From a virus: 33,388 nt of DNA. The first letter of the stretch is position 1, and every line of letters begins with the position of its first letter. The stretch covers positions 1 to 33,388 of IMG/VR virus record IMGVR_UViG_3300048444_000092; one strand, 5' to 3'. Both the position numbers and the translations under genes were made by a program. The notes under the pieces are model-generated. The model saw only the letters and a list, made by a program, of their open reading frames with translations, had not been told where the DNA came from and made no database searches. Shown here piece after piece: positions 1 to 8,408 of this stretch.

Positions 1-361
1 CATCGATGATAGATATAGATTCCATAACTGCATTATATACAGAACGGTCTTGACACCACTTTTCAGTTCTTTCAACTAACCAGTCTAGATTCTCAGATTC
101 AGCAGTAAAAATATTAGGCAACATTTCAATTGCTTGTCGATAGTTTTCTTCACTTAATCTGTTGCCTTCATCGACTTCAATTTTAAATGATTCAAGAGTT
201 GGTATCTTATTATACTTAGATACAAACTTTGCGACTTCTTTAAATAAGTCTTTGTAAACACCTTCGAAATAATCAGGTGCTAGAAATGGTAATACTCTAC
301 GTGTGTATTCTTCATTAGTAAGAAGATTTCTAAGTATCGTCTGTTCTAGATTTATATTCAT
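1..361 (-). CDS. 41: gp41 replicative DNA helicase, N-terminal part (cut by window edge)
   Basis: The reading frame starts at ATG 361 and runs off the left edge, giving about 120 residues. The N-terminus (MNINLEQTILRNLL, then VLPFLAPDYFEGVYKDLFKE and YNKIPTLESFK) has the pattern of the helical N-terminal domain of T4 gp41, the DnaB-like hexameric helicase that unwinds the fork and binds primase. The ATPase core lies outside the window. The order uvsX - small gene - 41 is the T4 order, with T4 gene 40 replaced by an unrelated acidic protein. The start overlaps that upstream gene by 32 bp, so translation is probably coupled. Identification rests on the N-terminal pattern and on position. Confidence 0.85.
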   Translation of the reverse strand, partial: MNINLEQTILRNLLTNEEYTRRVLPFLAPDYFEGVYKDLFKEVAKFVSKYNKIPTLESFKIEVDEGNRLSEENYRQAIEMLPNIFTAESENLDWLVERTEKWCQDRSVYNAVMESISIID

Positions 362-713
362 TTTCTGCCCATTCTAAATTTTCTTTTGTTGCAAGAACTT
401 CTTCATTCTCTTTGTCCCATGCCATCATTGACCCATCGGCAATAGATGCCTCTATAATATTACTTAGTATTCTCCCACAGTACTCTTGGAATTCAAAGTT
501 GCCTTCTATTTCTAACTCAGGGTCAGGACTGCTAACTATATTATAGTTAAAAGTAAGTGCATCTTGTTTACCATCGAATGCAACATTACCATAACGTATA
601 ACAGTTTCGGGAAACTCTTCTAGCAGTCTTACGTCCCAACCCTTTTCATCTAACGAACTTGGAATAATTTCATAGTGAATACCTTCACTAAGTTTATCTA
701 CGATATCATTCAC
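330..713 (-). CDS. Conserved-position acidic hypothetical protein between uvsX and 41
   Basis: A 127-residue soluble, acidic protein with no recognised motif, signal peptide or membrane segment. The start must be GTG 713, because the frame holds no earlier or nearby ATG; GTG overlaps the uvsX stop (TGA at 706-708) by 8 bp. It sits where T4 has gene 40, but T4 gp40 is a membrane-associated head-assembly factor and this protein does not look like it. Overlaps on both sides (uvsX and gp41) argue for a real, co-translated gene. Function unknown. Confidence 0.75.
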   Translation of the reverse strand: MNDIVDKLSEGIHYEIIPSSLDEKGWDVRLLEEFPETVIRYGNVAFDGKQDALTFNYNIVSSPDPELEIEGNFEFQEYCGRILSNIIEASIADGSMMAWDKENEEVLATKENLEWAENEYKSRTDDT

Positions 714-1755
714 TAACGATTTCTTCCATATCTACTTTTGAAGTCAAACCAATAGAATATTGATTCTTAACAAAATCTTTAAAGTCTGTATCTGCAAAGA
801 TAGGATTCCAGAACTCGCCTGTCAAAGTATCTTTTTCTCTTAGTTTACTGCCAATCATTTCACCAGATTCTTTATTGACTACTTGGTACCAACCATTACT
901 AGGTTTGACTACATAACCACCAGCAAGTGCAACATCGAGTAGACCACTAAACTCTTCTATGCCACCTTCCCATGATACTGAAATAGGAATCTTAGACTTT
1001 TCTTTAACATATCTACTTTTTTCAATGTTGATAACAAATTCATAACCAGTAACTTCTGTGCCAGTTTTTTGTTGTCTTCTACCTATAATCCAGATGTTGT
1101 CTGCAGAATAATAGATACCAGTACCACCACCAACAACGTCTTTAGGGAACAGACCAATTTCTTTATAAGTATGATTTACTGCAAGAAGCGGTATGTTTTT
1201 CATTTTTAAATAAGGTGTTGTCATTCTAAATAAACCTTTCAATGATTTTGCACGAGACATATCTGCGACTGACTTTTCATTGAACGTGTCTTCAAGTTCT
1301 TTTTTACTTGCAAGGTTACCAATAGAATCAATCACAACGATTACATCATCGTCTCTATCTAATTCTTCTAGTTGTCTAATCAAGTCAAACTTTAATTCTT
1401 CTACGTTAGTAATAGGTGTATGTAAAACTCTCTTTGTGTCAATATCAAATTGTTCAAAGTAAGATTGTGGTGAACCAAACTCTGAATCATAAAATAGTAA
1501 TACTGCATCTTTCTTTTCTTTTAAATAAGACGATGCCATTTTTAATGCAAACGATGTCTTGAAGTGTTTACTTGGTCCAGCAAGAACAGTAAGACCTGGC
1601 ATTACACCACCATCGAAGTTACCACTTAATGCTACGTTAATCATGGGTACGTCTGTAGTTACCATATCTGATTCAGTAAAGAATTTAGAATCAGAAAGTA
1701 TCGCAGTATTTCCTAGTGTTGAATTTTTCTTCAACTTATCCATTATAGATGCCAT
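706..1755 (-). CDS. uvsX: UvsX RecA-like strand-exchange recombinase
   Basis: A 349-residue homologue of T4 UvsX (391 aa). Near residue 60 is a Walker A variant (LAGPSKHFKTSFALK) matching the T4 form GPSKSFKS. Next come LFYDSEFG, the Walker B strand (VIVVIDSIGNLASKKE), the NHTYKE region and GGGTGIYYSAD, all in UvsX order. It coats ssDNA and drives strand invasion for recombination-dependent replication, with UvsY (17286-17735) as mediator. ATG 1755 is chosen over the longer TTG 1770 because a GAGG Shine-Dalgarno lies inside that extension, about 10 nt before ATG 1755, and the upstream stop (1757-1759) is 1 nt away. The C-terminus is shorter than in T4, lacking the long acidic tail. Confidence 0.97.
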   Translation of the reverse strand: MASIMDKLKKNSTLGNTAILSDSKFFTESDMVTTDVPMINVALSGNFDGGVMPGLTVLAGPSKHFKTSFALKMASSYLKEKKDAVLLFYDSEFGSPQSYFEQFDIDTKRVLHTPITNVEELKFDLIRQLEELDRDDDVIVVIDSIGNLASKKELEDTFNEKSVADMSRAKSLKGLFRMTTPYLKMKNIPLLAVNHTYKEIGLFPKDVVGGGTGIYYSADNIWIIGRRQQKTGTEVTGYEFVINIEKSRYVKEKSKIPISVSWEGGIEEFSGLLDVALAGGYVVKPSNGWYQVVNKESGEMIGSKLREKDTLTGEFWNPIFADTDFKDFVKNQYSIGLTSKVDMEEIVSE

Positions 1756-1756
1756 A

Positions 1757-2614
1757 TTATTTATCCTCAAAATTTATGTTGTTAGATTTCTCTCGTTCAT
1801 CGAGTTCATACTCTTCTCGCATTTTGTTGTTTATTTTAACAGACTCGGCAATCAAAGTCAAGTCTTCGTCAAATTTAGTAATTGCATTCATATCTTTTGG
1901 CAAACATGCACCACCAAATCCACGTTTACCATCATACCCAGGAACTCTAGAGTGTGCAAAACCTATTCTATCATCGTTACAGATACCATTGATTATTCTT
2001 TGTGGACTTAAACTTTGTTTTTTTGCACTATCATATATTTGATTCATGAATGTAACTTTCATGCCAAGATAACTATTCACACCATATTTTACCATGGCCG
2101 CTTCTTGTGGTGTCATACTAACCCAAGAAAGATTAATACATAGACTAAACGTATTATAGAGTGACATAATTCTTTGGCAAGATTCTTCTGTTGGTCCACC
2201 AATAATTCTCATTCTAGAAGTCACAAATTGTTCTTTTGCATTATTTTCTGTTAAAAACTCTGGATTGTGTGTGATTCTAAGTTTATCATCGTCATGTACT
2301 GAATTATATAATCTAGTCAGAATATCTGGTGTTACTGTTGATTTAATAACAACAAGTGCATTTGTGTGTTGAATTATTTTTAATACTGCATCTTCTACGA
2401 TAGCACCATCAACTGTTCCATTATCAGACATTGGTGTTGGCGCACACACGAAAACACATGCTGGGTCCCATTTACATAATTCGTCAATGTTGGTATTTAA
2501 TTTTGGGTCAACATAAAACTTATCAACTAAGTCGTGAGTAAATGCATAGTCAATTGCTTGACCTACAAATCCATAACCAACAATACCTATTTTTACTTTT
2601 TCTTTTTGTACCAT
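1757..2614 (-). CDS. UDP-glucose/GDP-mannose dehydrogenase-like protein, short form
   Basis: A 285-residue member of the UDP-glucose 6-dehydrogenase family, which oxidises a nucleotide sugar to its uronic acid in two NAD-dependent steps. Seen: an N-terminal Rossmann fold (IGIVGYGFVGQA), the APTP loop (CAPTPMSDNG), the ST turn (VIKSTVTPD), NPEFLTE, and the catalytic cysteine in GFGGACLPKD. Family members are usually 390-450 aa; here the chain stops about 30 residues after the active site, so the C-terminal UDP-binding domain is missing. It could be a minimal enzyme or specific for another nucleotide sugar. It follows an epimerase gene and a tiny gene in one tight operon, suggesting a two-step route such as UDP-glucose to UDP-galacturonate. 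Confidence 0.88.
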   Translation of the reverse strand: MVQKEKVKIGIVGYGFVGQAIDYAFTHDLVDKFYVDPKLNTNIDELCKWDPACVFVCAPTPMSDNGTVDGAIVEDAVLKIIQHTNALVVIKSTVTPDILTRLYNSVHDDDKLRITHNPEFLTENNAKEQFVTSRMRIIGGPTEESCQRIMSLYNTFSLCINLSWVSMTPQEAAMVKYGVNSYLGMKVTFMNQIYDSAKKQSLSPQRIINGICNDDRIGFAHSRVPGYDGKRGFGGACLPKDMNAITKFDEDLTLIAESVKINNKMREEYELDEREKSNNINFEDK

Positions 2615-2724
2615 TCTTCAAACTCTGGATTATCTTTAAATATTGCATATACATCACGTGGTGAAATTTGTTCTGTCTTAATGCAAAATGCGAGATTATC
2701 CCATTCTTCTTTATTATATTTCAT
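2593..2724 (-). CDS. Tiny coupled gene, 43 aa, unknown
   Basis: An ATG-started 43-codon frame (begins MKYNKEEWDNLAF, ends EFEEWYKKKK). Its ATG overlaps the epimerase stop as TAATG (2722-2726), and its 3' end overlaps the start of the dehydrogenase by 22 bp in another frame, a typical phage coupling arrangement. The product is charged, with no membrane segment; function unknown. Support comes from the exact stop-start junction and protein-like composition, not homology. Confidence 0.6.
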   Translation of the reverse strand: MKYNKEEWDNLAFCIKTEQISPRDVYAIFKDNPEFEEWYKKKK

Positions 2725-3692
2725 TAATTAACCTCATGATAATCTTTGTACCAACTTACAAACTCTGCAACACCTTCTTCGATATCAACTACTGGTTGAT
2801 ATCCAATCTTTTCAATCTTAGATGTATTACTCCAAGTTTCGATTACGTCTGCAGGGTGAGGTGGTGTTTTTATAATATCTGGTTTCCTATTCAATTCAAT
2901 TCCTATTCTATTTATAAAATGCATTAGGTCGACTTGTCTGCCTCTACCAATATTAAAAATTTCATTTGAAGGTATATCTTGATTAAAGATACATAATTTA
3001 ATACCAGAGATTATGTCAGATATATACGTAAAGTCTCTTTTCATGAGACCCCAATTAAATGCTCTAACAGGATTACCAGCAACGATATTTTTTGTCATAT
3101 CATACAATGCCATATCTGGTCTACCCCATGGACCATATACTGTAAAAAATCTTAGACCTATATTATGTAAACCAGACATTTTAAATTGACATTCATTTAC
3201 ATACTTAGTATATGCATATGGATTCTTTTGATGTGGTTGAACTATCTCTTCTGTCCATGGCAATGTTTTTGTGCCACTATAAACAGATGATGTTGATGCA
3301 TAAATTACTTTAGTGACGTTATGTAACTTACATACGTTAATTAAATTTTGTGTGCCATCTATATTATCTCTGTGATACAAGTGTTCGTTGCCGACACTTT
3401 GGCGAACTCCAGCACGTGCCGCTAAATGTACGACAATATCTGGTTCATAATCCTGAAAAAGATAATCTAGTTTTTCAAAGTCATTTAAATCACAATTTCT
3501 TATTTCTAATCCAAAAGCATCACATCTATCTTCTTTTATTTGTGGGTCGTAATAGTTATTAAAGTTATCAATACCAACACAATACAAATCATATTCTTCT
3601 GTTAGTAAAGAATTCATCAAATGACTGCCGATAAATCCTGCTCCACCTGTAACTAAAATTTTCACGTAGTTAACTTCTGTTTCTGTAGACAT
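2724..3692 (-). CDS. NAD-dependent nucleotide-sugar epimerase (extended SDR, UDP-glucuronate epimerase-like)
   Basis: A 322-residue extended short-chain dehydrogenase/reductase. The NAD motif TGGAGFIGSH is at the N-terminus, followed by VVHLAARAGVRQS, a catalytic serine region (YASTSSVYSG) and YAYTKYVNE with the Y-x-x-x-K pair, then FFTVYGPWGRPDMAL, typical of UDP-glucuronate 4-epimerases and related sugar epimerases. With the dehydrogenase downstream it could convert UDP-glucose to UDP-galacturonate. Two starts are possible: ATG 3692, which overlaps the upstream gene by 23 bp, or GTG 3665, which would give the family-typical N-terminus MKILVTGG. Exact sugar specificity cannot be read from the sequence. 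Confidence 0.9.
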   Translation of the reverse strand: MSTETEVNYVKILVTGGAGFIGSHLMNSLLTEEYDLYCVGIDNFNNYYDPQIKEDRCDAFGLEIRNCDLNDFEKLDYLFQDYEPDIVVHLAARAGVRQSVGNEHLYHRDNIDGTQNLINVCKLHNVTKVIYASTSSVYSGTKTLPWTEEIVQPHQKNPYAYTKYVNECQFKMSGLHNIGLRFFTVYGPWGRPDMALYDMTKNIVAGNPVRAFNWGLMKRDFTYISDIISGIKLCIFNQDIPSNEIFNIGRGRQVDLMHFINRIGIELNRKPDIIKTPPHPADVIETWSNTSKIEKIGYQPVVDIEEGVAEFVSWYKDYHEVN

Positions 3693-4623
3693 ATTCTAAG
3701 GCCCTATCTGCTTCTCGTACCATATCTCTGTTTTTATACCAACCACCAGTTTCTGCATCAAACTCTTTGCATAGAGTTGCGACTTGTTGAGCAGTAATTG
3801 GGTAACCTTTCGATACTGCATTACCAGATGTTGCGACCATAATCTGATACATTTTATAATACCAACCACTTTCTGTTATAGTTCGATATTCTGTTTCAAG
3901 TTTCTTTGACCAGAAAGGACAATCTCTATAACTAGACCAATTGACGTTGGTATTATTTAGTTTGCTTTTACGATGTTCAACAACTGCTTTCTGTAATTCT
4001 GGTGGTAATCTATCTAGAAAGTTTACACCCTTGTTTTCAATATAAGAATGTTTCTCCATTAACATTTCTGGGTCAAGTTTGACACCATCGTTAGTAAAGA
4101 TAAAATTAAATGCATTTGGGTATTGTGCAGGAACATAATACATACGGGCAAGGTCTTTTGTTTGTTCGTCACCAATTTCTTTGAATTGTTTGTTCATCGC
4201 AAACCAGAAATGTGATAAGTCCTTCGCATCTACTTCTTTAGTAAGAGGAAAGACTAAACGAAACTTTGGTCGTTTTTCTGTAGATGATGCAGTACTATAA
4301 CATACATAATGATAAGCACCAAACTTTTCATACAACTCTTTTTTTAATTGCACAAGAACATCGCCAGATGTATCAGCAAGTATATAACTATCAACATCAA
4401 GACAAGACCAAGCACCCCATTTATTAACACTCTTATTACTTCTTGTCCGACCTTCGTCAAACCTAGCAGGACTAATAAGAGCAGAACTATTATTTCCACC
4501 TTTTGCACCTCGTTCATTAGATAATTTGTATAGCAACTCTTCAAATTTATCCCATGAATCAAAACTCATAGTTCTATGAGTCTTATTATCATAAGTATTT
4601 TTGAATATTGTTAAACTATACAT
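3670..4623 (-). CDS. Stand-alone archaeo-eukaryotic primase (AEP)-like protein
   Basis: 317 residues without a fused helicase. It carries a pattern seen in AEP/PrimPol-type phage and plasmid primases: an acidic D-x-D strand (WSCLDVDSYIL), then HYVCYSTASSTEKRPKFRLV followed by a FPLTKEV segment, then an acidic residue near KDLARMYYVPAQYPNAFNF. In that fold these would be metal-binding motif I, the S/T-rich motif II and the motif III region. The C-terminal 120 residues are helical and lack recognised motifs. T4-like phages normally use a DnaG-like gp61 primase, so this would be an extra polymerase/primase or a derived, perhaps inactive, protein. ATG 4623 (with GTG 4626 in frame just before it) lies 8 nt downstream of a perfect -10 box, so the mRNA is nearly leaderless. 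The function is inferred from motif spacing only. Confidence 0.55.
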   Translation of the reverse strand: MYSLTIFKNTYDNKTHRTMSFDSWDKFEELLYKLSNERGAKGGNNSSALISPARFDEGRTRSNKSVNKWGAWSCLDVDSYILADTSGDVLVQLKKELYEKFGAYHYVCYSTASSTEKRPKFRLVFPLTKEVDAKDLSHFWFAMNKQFKEIGDEQTKDLARMYYVPAQYPNAFNFIFTNDGVKLDPEMLMEKHSYIENKGVNFLDRLPPELQKAVVEHRKSKLNNTNVNWSSYRDCPFWSKKLETEYRTITESGWYYKMYQIMVATSGNAVSKGYPITAQQVATLCKEFDAETGGWYKNRDMVREADRALEYVYRNRS

Positions 4624-4631
4624 CACCTATT

Positions 4632-4660
4632 ATTATACATAATATAACAATAATTGTCAA
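4632..4660 (-). promoter_or_regulatory. Consensus sigma-70 promoter for the AEP-like operon
   Basis: TTGACA (4655-4660) and TATAAT (4632-4637), both perfect, are 17 bp apart on the minus strand. The next ATG is 8 nt after the -10, so transcription should begin at or within about 3 nt of the start codon. The -10 lies in a short dyad (TATTAT-GT-ATAATA). The -35 overlaps the stop codon of the tiny upstream gene. Confidence 0.85.
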
Positions 4661-4776
4661 TCAGAAGAATCTCTCCAGTGCATACAACCTTGTTCTTTCC
4701 ATATCTTGCGATATTTGGCCATTCGTTTTTCGTGTTCTTCTTGTAACTTTTTTTGTTTTTTTGTAAAATTACCCAA
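4657..4776 (-). CDS. Tiny basic gene, 39 aa, probable TTG start
   Basis: Frame of 39 codons from TTG 4776 (MGNFTKKQKKLQEEHEKRMA ... WKEQGCMHWRDSSD). A GGAG Shine-Dalgarno lies 6 nt before the TTG, and the frame overlaps the end of the membrane-protein gene by 8 bp. An alternative in-frame GTG lies at 4788. The product is basic and probably one long helix. Function unknown. Confidence 0.5.
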   Translation of the reverse strand: MGNFTKKQKKLQEEHEKRMAKYRKIWKEQGCMHWRDSSD

Positions 4777-4924
4777 ACTTCGCTCCACTATTTACATCAT
4801 CTTTTTCTTTCTTTTTGAAAGTAAAAAATCTTTTGAAACCACCACTGAGTCCCCATATAGTAAATAAATATACTACAGTTAGTATACCTATTATTTGTAA
4901 TATTGCTTCAATCCACTCTACCAT
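4769..4924 (-). CDS. Small single-span membrane protein, 51 aa
   Basis: ATG 4924 is preceded by GAGG at good spacing, and the gene overlaps the preceding one by 7 bp. Residues 5-25 (IEAILQIIGILTVVYLFTIW) form one hydrophobic span, followed by a basic cytoplasmic-type stretch (KRFFTFKKKEK), so an N-out/C-in orientation is likely by the positive-inside rule. Function unknown. Short membrane proteins of this type are common in T4-like early regions. Confidence 0.65.
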   Translation of the reverse strand: MVEWIEAILQIIGILTVVYLFTIWGLSGGFKRFFTFKKKEKDDVNSGAKFG

Positions 4925-5253
4925 TTTTCCTCGTCAATTAATTCACCAGTCTTGTAATCCCAACCATTAGTTTTATACAAGTATTTTTCACCATAAGCAT
5001 CGACACCTTCTTTTTGTTCAGCAACTCCATGAGAAGCAGACATAGGGTCGTGTTCTGTGCCAACATATTTAAATGCTTTCGAACCTTCTGAATATCCACC
5101 TTGACCTTCTAACTTACATGGTGGTACGTGGTCAAACTCATGTTCACATTCGCAGTTGTGTTTGACACTATACTTACCAATATCTAAATTAGTACCATAG
5201 ATGTACTCTCCGTTAGTCATCTTCATATAAATCATTTCATGTACTGATGCCAT
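4918..5253 (-). CDS. Hypothetical protein, 111 aa, Cys/His-containing
   Basis: ATG 5253 has a strong Shine-Dalgarno (GAGGTAATT before ATG). The middle holds HNCECEHEFDHVPPC, a dense Cys/His cluster that could bind a metal, although spacing does not match a named zinc-finger type. The N-terminus (YMKMTNGEYIYG) resembles the start of a small beta-barrel. No signal or membrane segment. It overlaps the downstream membrane protein by 7 bp and follows another small membrane protein by 2 nt. Function unknown. Confidence 0.75.
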   Translation of the reverse strand: MASVHEMIYMKMTNGEYIYGTNLDIGKYSVKHNCECEHEFDHVPPCKLEGQGGYSEGSKAFKYVGTEHDPMSASHGVAEQKEGVDAYGEKYLYKTNGWDYKTGELIDEEKW

Positions 5254-5255
5254 AA

Positions 5256-5435
5256 TTACCTCGGTCCGTTACCTTTATTATTACCTGAATCATATTCTCT
5301 AAGTGCTTTCCAATATTCTCTTGTTTTTACACCAACTTTATACCAAAAAATGTTCATACCCCTAGGGTTTGAATTCTCCCCTATCATTAAAATAATACAT
5401 AAAAATACTAATGTCATTAAAATAAATTCGGTCAT
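5256..5435 (-). CDS. Small membrane-anchored protein, 59 aa
   Basis: ATG 5435 follows the polymerase stop by about 10 nt (GGGGTTAAGG precedes the ATG). Residues 4-18 (FILMTLVFLCIILMI) form a hydrophobic anchor, followed by a polar tail (KVGVKTREYWKALREYDSGN) ending in NGPR. It stops 2 nt before the next start, so it reads as part of the same operon. No family recognised. Confidence 0.65.
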   Translation of the reverse strand: MTEFILMTLVFLCIILMIGENSNPRGMNIFWYKVGVKTREYWKALREYDSGNNKGNGPR

Positions 5436-5444
5436 CCTTAACCC

Positions 5445-7913
5445 CTATTCAAAGAAACTCTCCAACGATGCTTTTGGTTCTGCCGACCAATCAATTGCAT
5501 CGAAGATTGGTTCAAGCGGTTCAAGAAAAGTTTTTTCAAACATTGTATCATAGTCAATGTATTTATGCAAATTAAACTCTTCTGGTAATCTCATTTTAAA
5601 AGAAATAACATTTTCATTAATTGGGTTTGGTGTTTTTAGATAACAAAATTTAATCTTTTCACCATTACCAATCATTTCATATCTTTTAGTCAATTGGTGT
5701 TTTTCTACGTAATGATTATGTAGCAAACTGCCTCTAGAATGTATTGGTGTGCCTTTGGTATAAATGTTTTTGTTGTCTTTGTATTTTTTTACATGACGAA
5801 CACCACGAGGAAATGCAATATCTTCTGGGCGTATTTCACTAAACTCTTTACGAAAATCTGCAACAAAACTTTGTGCTTCATCTTGAGTTTTACCAACTAA
5901 GATAGGAAACAACTCTTTCATTTTGTTACGAACTAATTCTGGTGTAGAAGATTTAATTGCTTCAATGCCCATAATTTTTAGTTTTGGTTTTGCATATTGA
6001 ACACCTTCTGAGTTATGTACATTTAGAATATATCTTTTCTTTGCCTGCCAGATACCCTTGTCTGCAATAACTTCTCTACCCATTTCCATACGATTACTCA
6101 TTGCACCAGAATAATCTGCGAACTCTTGATATGAATCTGTTAAGACTTTTTCAAAATGAGTTTTAGATATCTCGTCCAGAAACTTAACAGGATTTTTAGG
6201 ATTGAATTTCTGGACGAGTTCACCCATACGAATGTATAGTGAATCTGTGTCAATTGCTATGACATAATCTTCTTCATCTGTTTCTAATAACTTATTCATT
6301 TCTTTATTGACAGTTCGTTCTGCCCAAAGAATTGCTAACTGACCTGACATTGTGATAGATTCTGCAACACGTTGGTCAAAGTATCTAAACCAACGATTGC
6401 CTAATGCACCATAAAGTGAGTTCATTAAAATCTTAATTGCCATTTGTTCATTGTACAGATGCGATATCTTATTTGATAATGCTTTTGTTGGTGTAGTCTC
6501 ATACTCTTGTTGTAACTTCAACATTTCTTTTTTAATCTCTACACGTTCTTCATAATATTTCTGAATAACAAATGGGATTACACCTTGTCTATCTTTTTTA
6601 AATCTTGCACCATTTGGTGTAGTTGCATATGTTGTATCAATGTCTGTTTGTTTTCTTAACATATGTTCAATAGACGTATCGACTAATCCATCAACTACAG
6701 TTTCGGGTGACATATTATTCTGAACGATAATATTAGGATATAGTGAGTTCAAGTCAAATGATACTACCCAATCATGGGCACCAATCTGAGGTTCTTTGAC
6801 ATATGCGCCAACAAAATCTGATTTACTCTTTTCTATTTTAGGTGGACAAACAACTTTATTCTGTTCGAGTATGCGATAGATAATAGTGTCCCATATCATT
6901 GTCGTGCCTAGCACGTCTCTGTAGTTCACACCACCACGATATGCCATAGTCAATGCTAATGTAATAAGACCTAACTTTTCTTCGAATCTATCAACTAATT
7001 CAACGTCTTTAATATTGTATTCAATAAACTTTTGATAATCATTTTTATATAATGAAAACAAACTGCCTTGGTCTTCATATGATAACTTACCTTCACCAAG
7101 TTCTACGTGTGCAATATGATTTAATGAATACATTTCTTGTTGCACATATGTAAACTTCTTATATAATTCTAAATAGTCAAGTTGAGTTATGCCCATAATG
7201 TCATATGCATAATTAGTATTACCAGTAAACTTATCTTTTCTATTGTCTTCTTTGACATTACCCCAGGGTGATAGTTTTTTAATTTCTTCTTCACCATAAA
7301 CTTTTCTAATTCTATTGACGATGTATACCATATCAAAACCAATACTATTCCAACCAGTGACAATATCTGGATAGTTATCTTTCCAATACTCTAGAAATTT
7401 GTGAAGCAGGGCCGCTTCGTTTTTACATTGTATATAAACTACATTGTCTGCTGGATTAAATTCATTAAAACCCCATGTGCGATAAACATTTTCTTTACTG
7501 TTCTTGATTGTGATTGCAGTAATGGGCCATTCTGCTAAATGTGGTTCAGGGAAACCTTGGTCTGATTGACATTCAATATCAATTGTTGTGACAGATATAT
7601 CATCACGATTAAATTTAATTTCTTCTGGATATTTTTGTGCAATAAATTGTGAAACATAATTATTCATACCATAAACTGTAAAGTCATCTACATGTTCATA
7701 TCTCTTTACAAATTCTGTTGCATCTTTCATAGAATCAAACTCAATTGGTTCTACTAAAATATTGTCTAAAGTTTGATAACCAGTTTTTGGTTTAGATGTT
7801 GAAATGTATAATTTTGGTTTGAATGGAATTCTTTGCTTGACTCTTTGTCCACCTTTGTAACCCATATAGAGCAAACTATTGCCATAACGAGTTACGTTAG
7901 TATAAAAATTCAT
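5445..7913 (-). CDS. 43: gp43 family B DNA polymerase
   Basis: 822 residues (T4 gp43 is 898). The proofreading exonuclease motifs are present: TTIDIECQ (Exo I), [11 protein letters not shown] (Exo II) and [10 protein letters not shown] (Exo III). Polymerase motifs follow in order: [12 protein letters not shown] (motif A), [13 protein letters not shown] (motif B) and AIDTDSLYI (motif C, both catalytic aspartates intact). The C-terminal tail KASLESFFE resembles the clamp-binding tail of T4 polymerase. It works with the gp45 clamp and the gp44/62 loader encoded at 9571-12363. ATG 7913 follows an AGGA Shine-Dalgarno, and a consensus promoter gives a short leader of about 20 nt. Confidence 0.98.
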   Translation of the reverse strand: MNFYTNVTRYGNSLLYMGYKGGQRVKQRIPFKPKLYISTSKPKTGYQTLDNILVEPIEFDSMKDATEFVKRYEHVDDFTVYGMNNYVSQFIAQKYPEEIKFNRDDISVTTIDIECQSDQGFPEPHLAEWPITAITIKNSKENVYRTWGFNEFNPADNVVYIQCKNEAALLHKFLEYWKDNYPDIVTGWNSIGFDMVYIVNRIRKVYGEEEIKKLSPWGNVKEDNRKDKFTGNTNYAYDIMGITQLDYLELYKKFTYVQQEMYSLNHIAHVELGEGKLSYEDQGSLFSLYKNDYQKFIEYNIKDVELVDRFEEKLGLITLALTMAYRGGVNYRDVLGTTMIWDTIIYRILEQNKVVCPPKIEKSKSDFVGAYVKEPQIGAHDWVVSFDLNSLYPNIIVQNNMSPETVVDGLVDTSIEHMLRKQTDIDTTYATTPNGARFKKDRQGVIPFVIQKYYEERVEIKKEMLKLQQEYETTPTKALSNKISHLYNEQMAIKILMNSLYGALGNRWFRYFDQRVAESITMSGQLAILWAERTVNKEMNKLLETDEEDYVIAIDTDSLYIRMGELVQKFNPKNPVKFLDEISKTHFEKVLTDSYQEFADYSGAMSNRMEMGREVIADKGIWQAKKRYILNVHNSEGVQYAKPKLKIMGIEAIKSSTPELVRNKMKELFPILVGKTQDEAQSFVADFRKEFSEIRPEDIAFPRGVRHVKKYKDNKNIYTKGTPIHSRGSLLHNHYVEKHQLTKRYEMIGNGEKIKFCYLKTPNPINENVISFKMRLPEEFNLHKYIDYDTMFEKTFLEPLEPIFDAIDWSAEPKASLESFFE

Positions 7914-7937
7914 AATATAATCCTGTAGTTATTGTGT

Positions 7938-7966
7938 ATTATACTAGGTTGAACAGAAAATGTCAA
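7938..7966 (-). promoter_or_regulatory. Consensus sigma-70 promoter of gp43
   Basis: TTGACA (7961-7966), 17 bp, TATAAT (7938-7943) on the minus strand. The -35 is built from the 3' arm of the hsp20 terminator hairpin (7961-7988). Confidence 0.88.
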
Positions 7967-7988
7967 GGGATATTTCTACCCCTTGACA
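7961..7988 (-). terminator. Intrinsic terminator of hsp20, fused to the gp43 promoter
   Basis: TGTCAAGGG (minus strand, 7980-7988) and CCCTTGACA (7961-7969) form a perfect 9-bp stem with a 10-nt loop, followed by TTTTCTG. It lies just after the hsp20 stop. The CCCTTGACA arm contains the -35 of the next promoter. Confidence 0.75.
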
Positions 7989-7997
7989 CAAATACTA

Positions 7998-8408
7998 TTA
8001 TTTAATTTTAATAGTTTTAGGTTTTTTCTCTTCAGGTATATTTTTTATCAATTCAATTGATAATATACCATCATCAAGTTCAGCAGATTTTACTTCGACA
8101 AACTCTGCAAGTGCAAAAGTTTTTACAAAGTCTTTTGTTGAAATACCTTTGTGTATTATTTCAGCAAATTTGTCTTCTGACTTAGCGATAACAGATATCT
8201 TAAGTGAAGAATCTTCTACTTCGATGTTGATATCCTTCTTTTGAAAACCTGCAACTGCAAGTTCAACAAAATAACTTTCGCCTTTCTTGACGATGTTATA
8301 TGGAGGATAGTTTGATTGAGGAACCGATACTCTTTGTAAAGTATCAAAGATAGAATCGAATCCCACCGAGAATGGTCTGAATTGACCAAATGCTTCTATT
8401 TGTGTCAT
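7998..8408 (-). CDS. hsp20: Small heat shock protein, Hsp20 / alpha-crystallin family
   Basis: 136 residues with an alpha-crystallin domain: PPYNIVKKGESYFVELAVAG, the F-x-K-x-D-I-x-I-E-V turn (FQKKDINIEVED), SLKISV, and near the end DGILSIELIK, the usual G-x-L family signature, followed by the C-terminal I-x-I (TIKIK). ATP-independent holdase chaperone; marine T4-like phages often carry one, presumably to protect phage or host proteins during infection or assembly. ATG 8408 has a strong AGGAG Shine-Dalgarno. The 108 bp upstream, shared with the divergent gene at 8517, holds AT-rich TATA-like boxes (ATTATATATAT around 8467) but no clear -35. A hairpin terminator follows. Confidence 0.95.
   Translation of the reverse strand: MTQIEAFGQFRPFSVGFDSIFDTLQRVSVPQSNYPPYNIVKKGESYFVELAVAGFQKKDINIEVEDSSLKISVIAKSEDKFAEIIHKGISTKDFVKTFALAEFVEVKSAELDDGILSIELIKNIPEEKKPKTIKIK

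Noticed and set aside
1559-2011. Plus-strand frames opposite uvsX and the sugar dehydrogenase
   Set aside because: Shadows of well-identified minus-strand genes.
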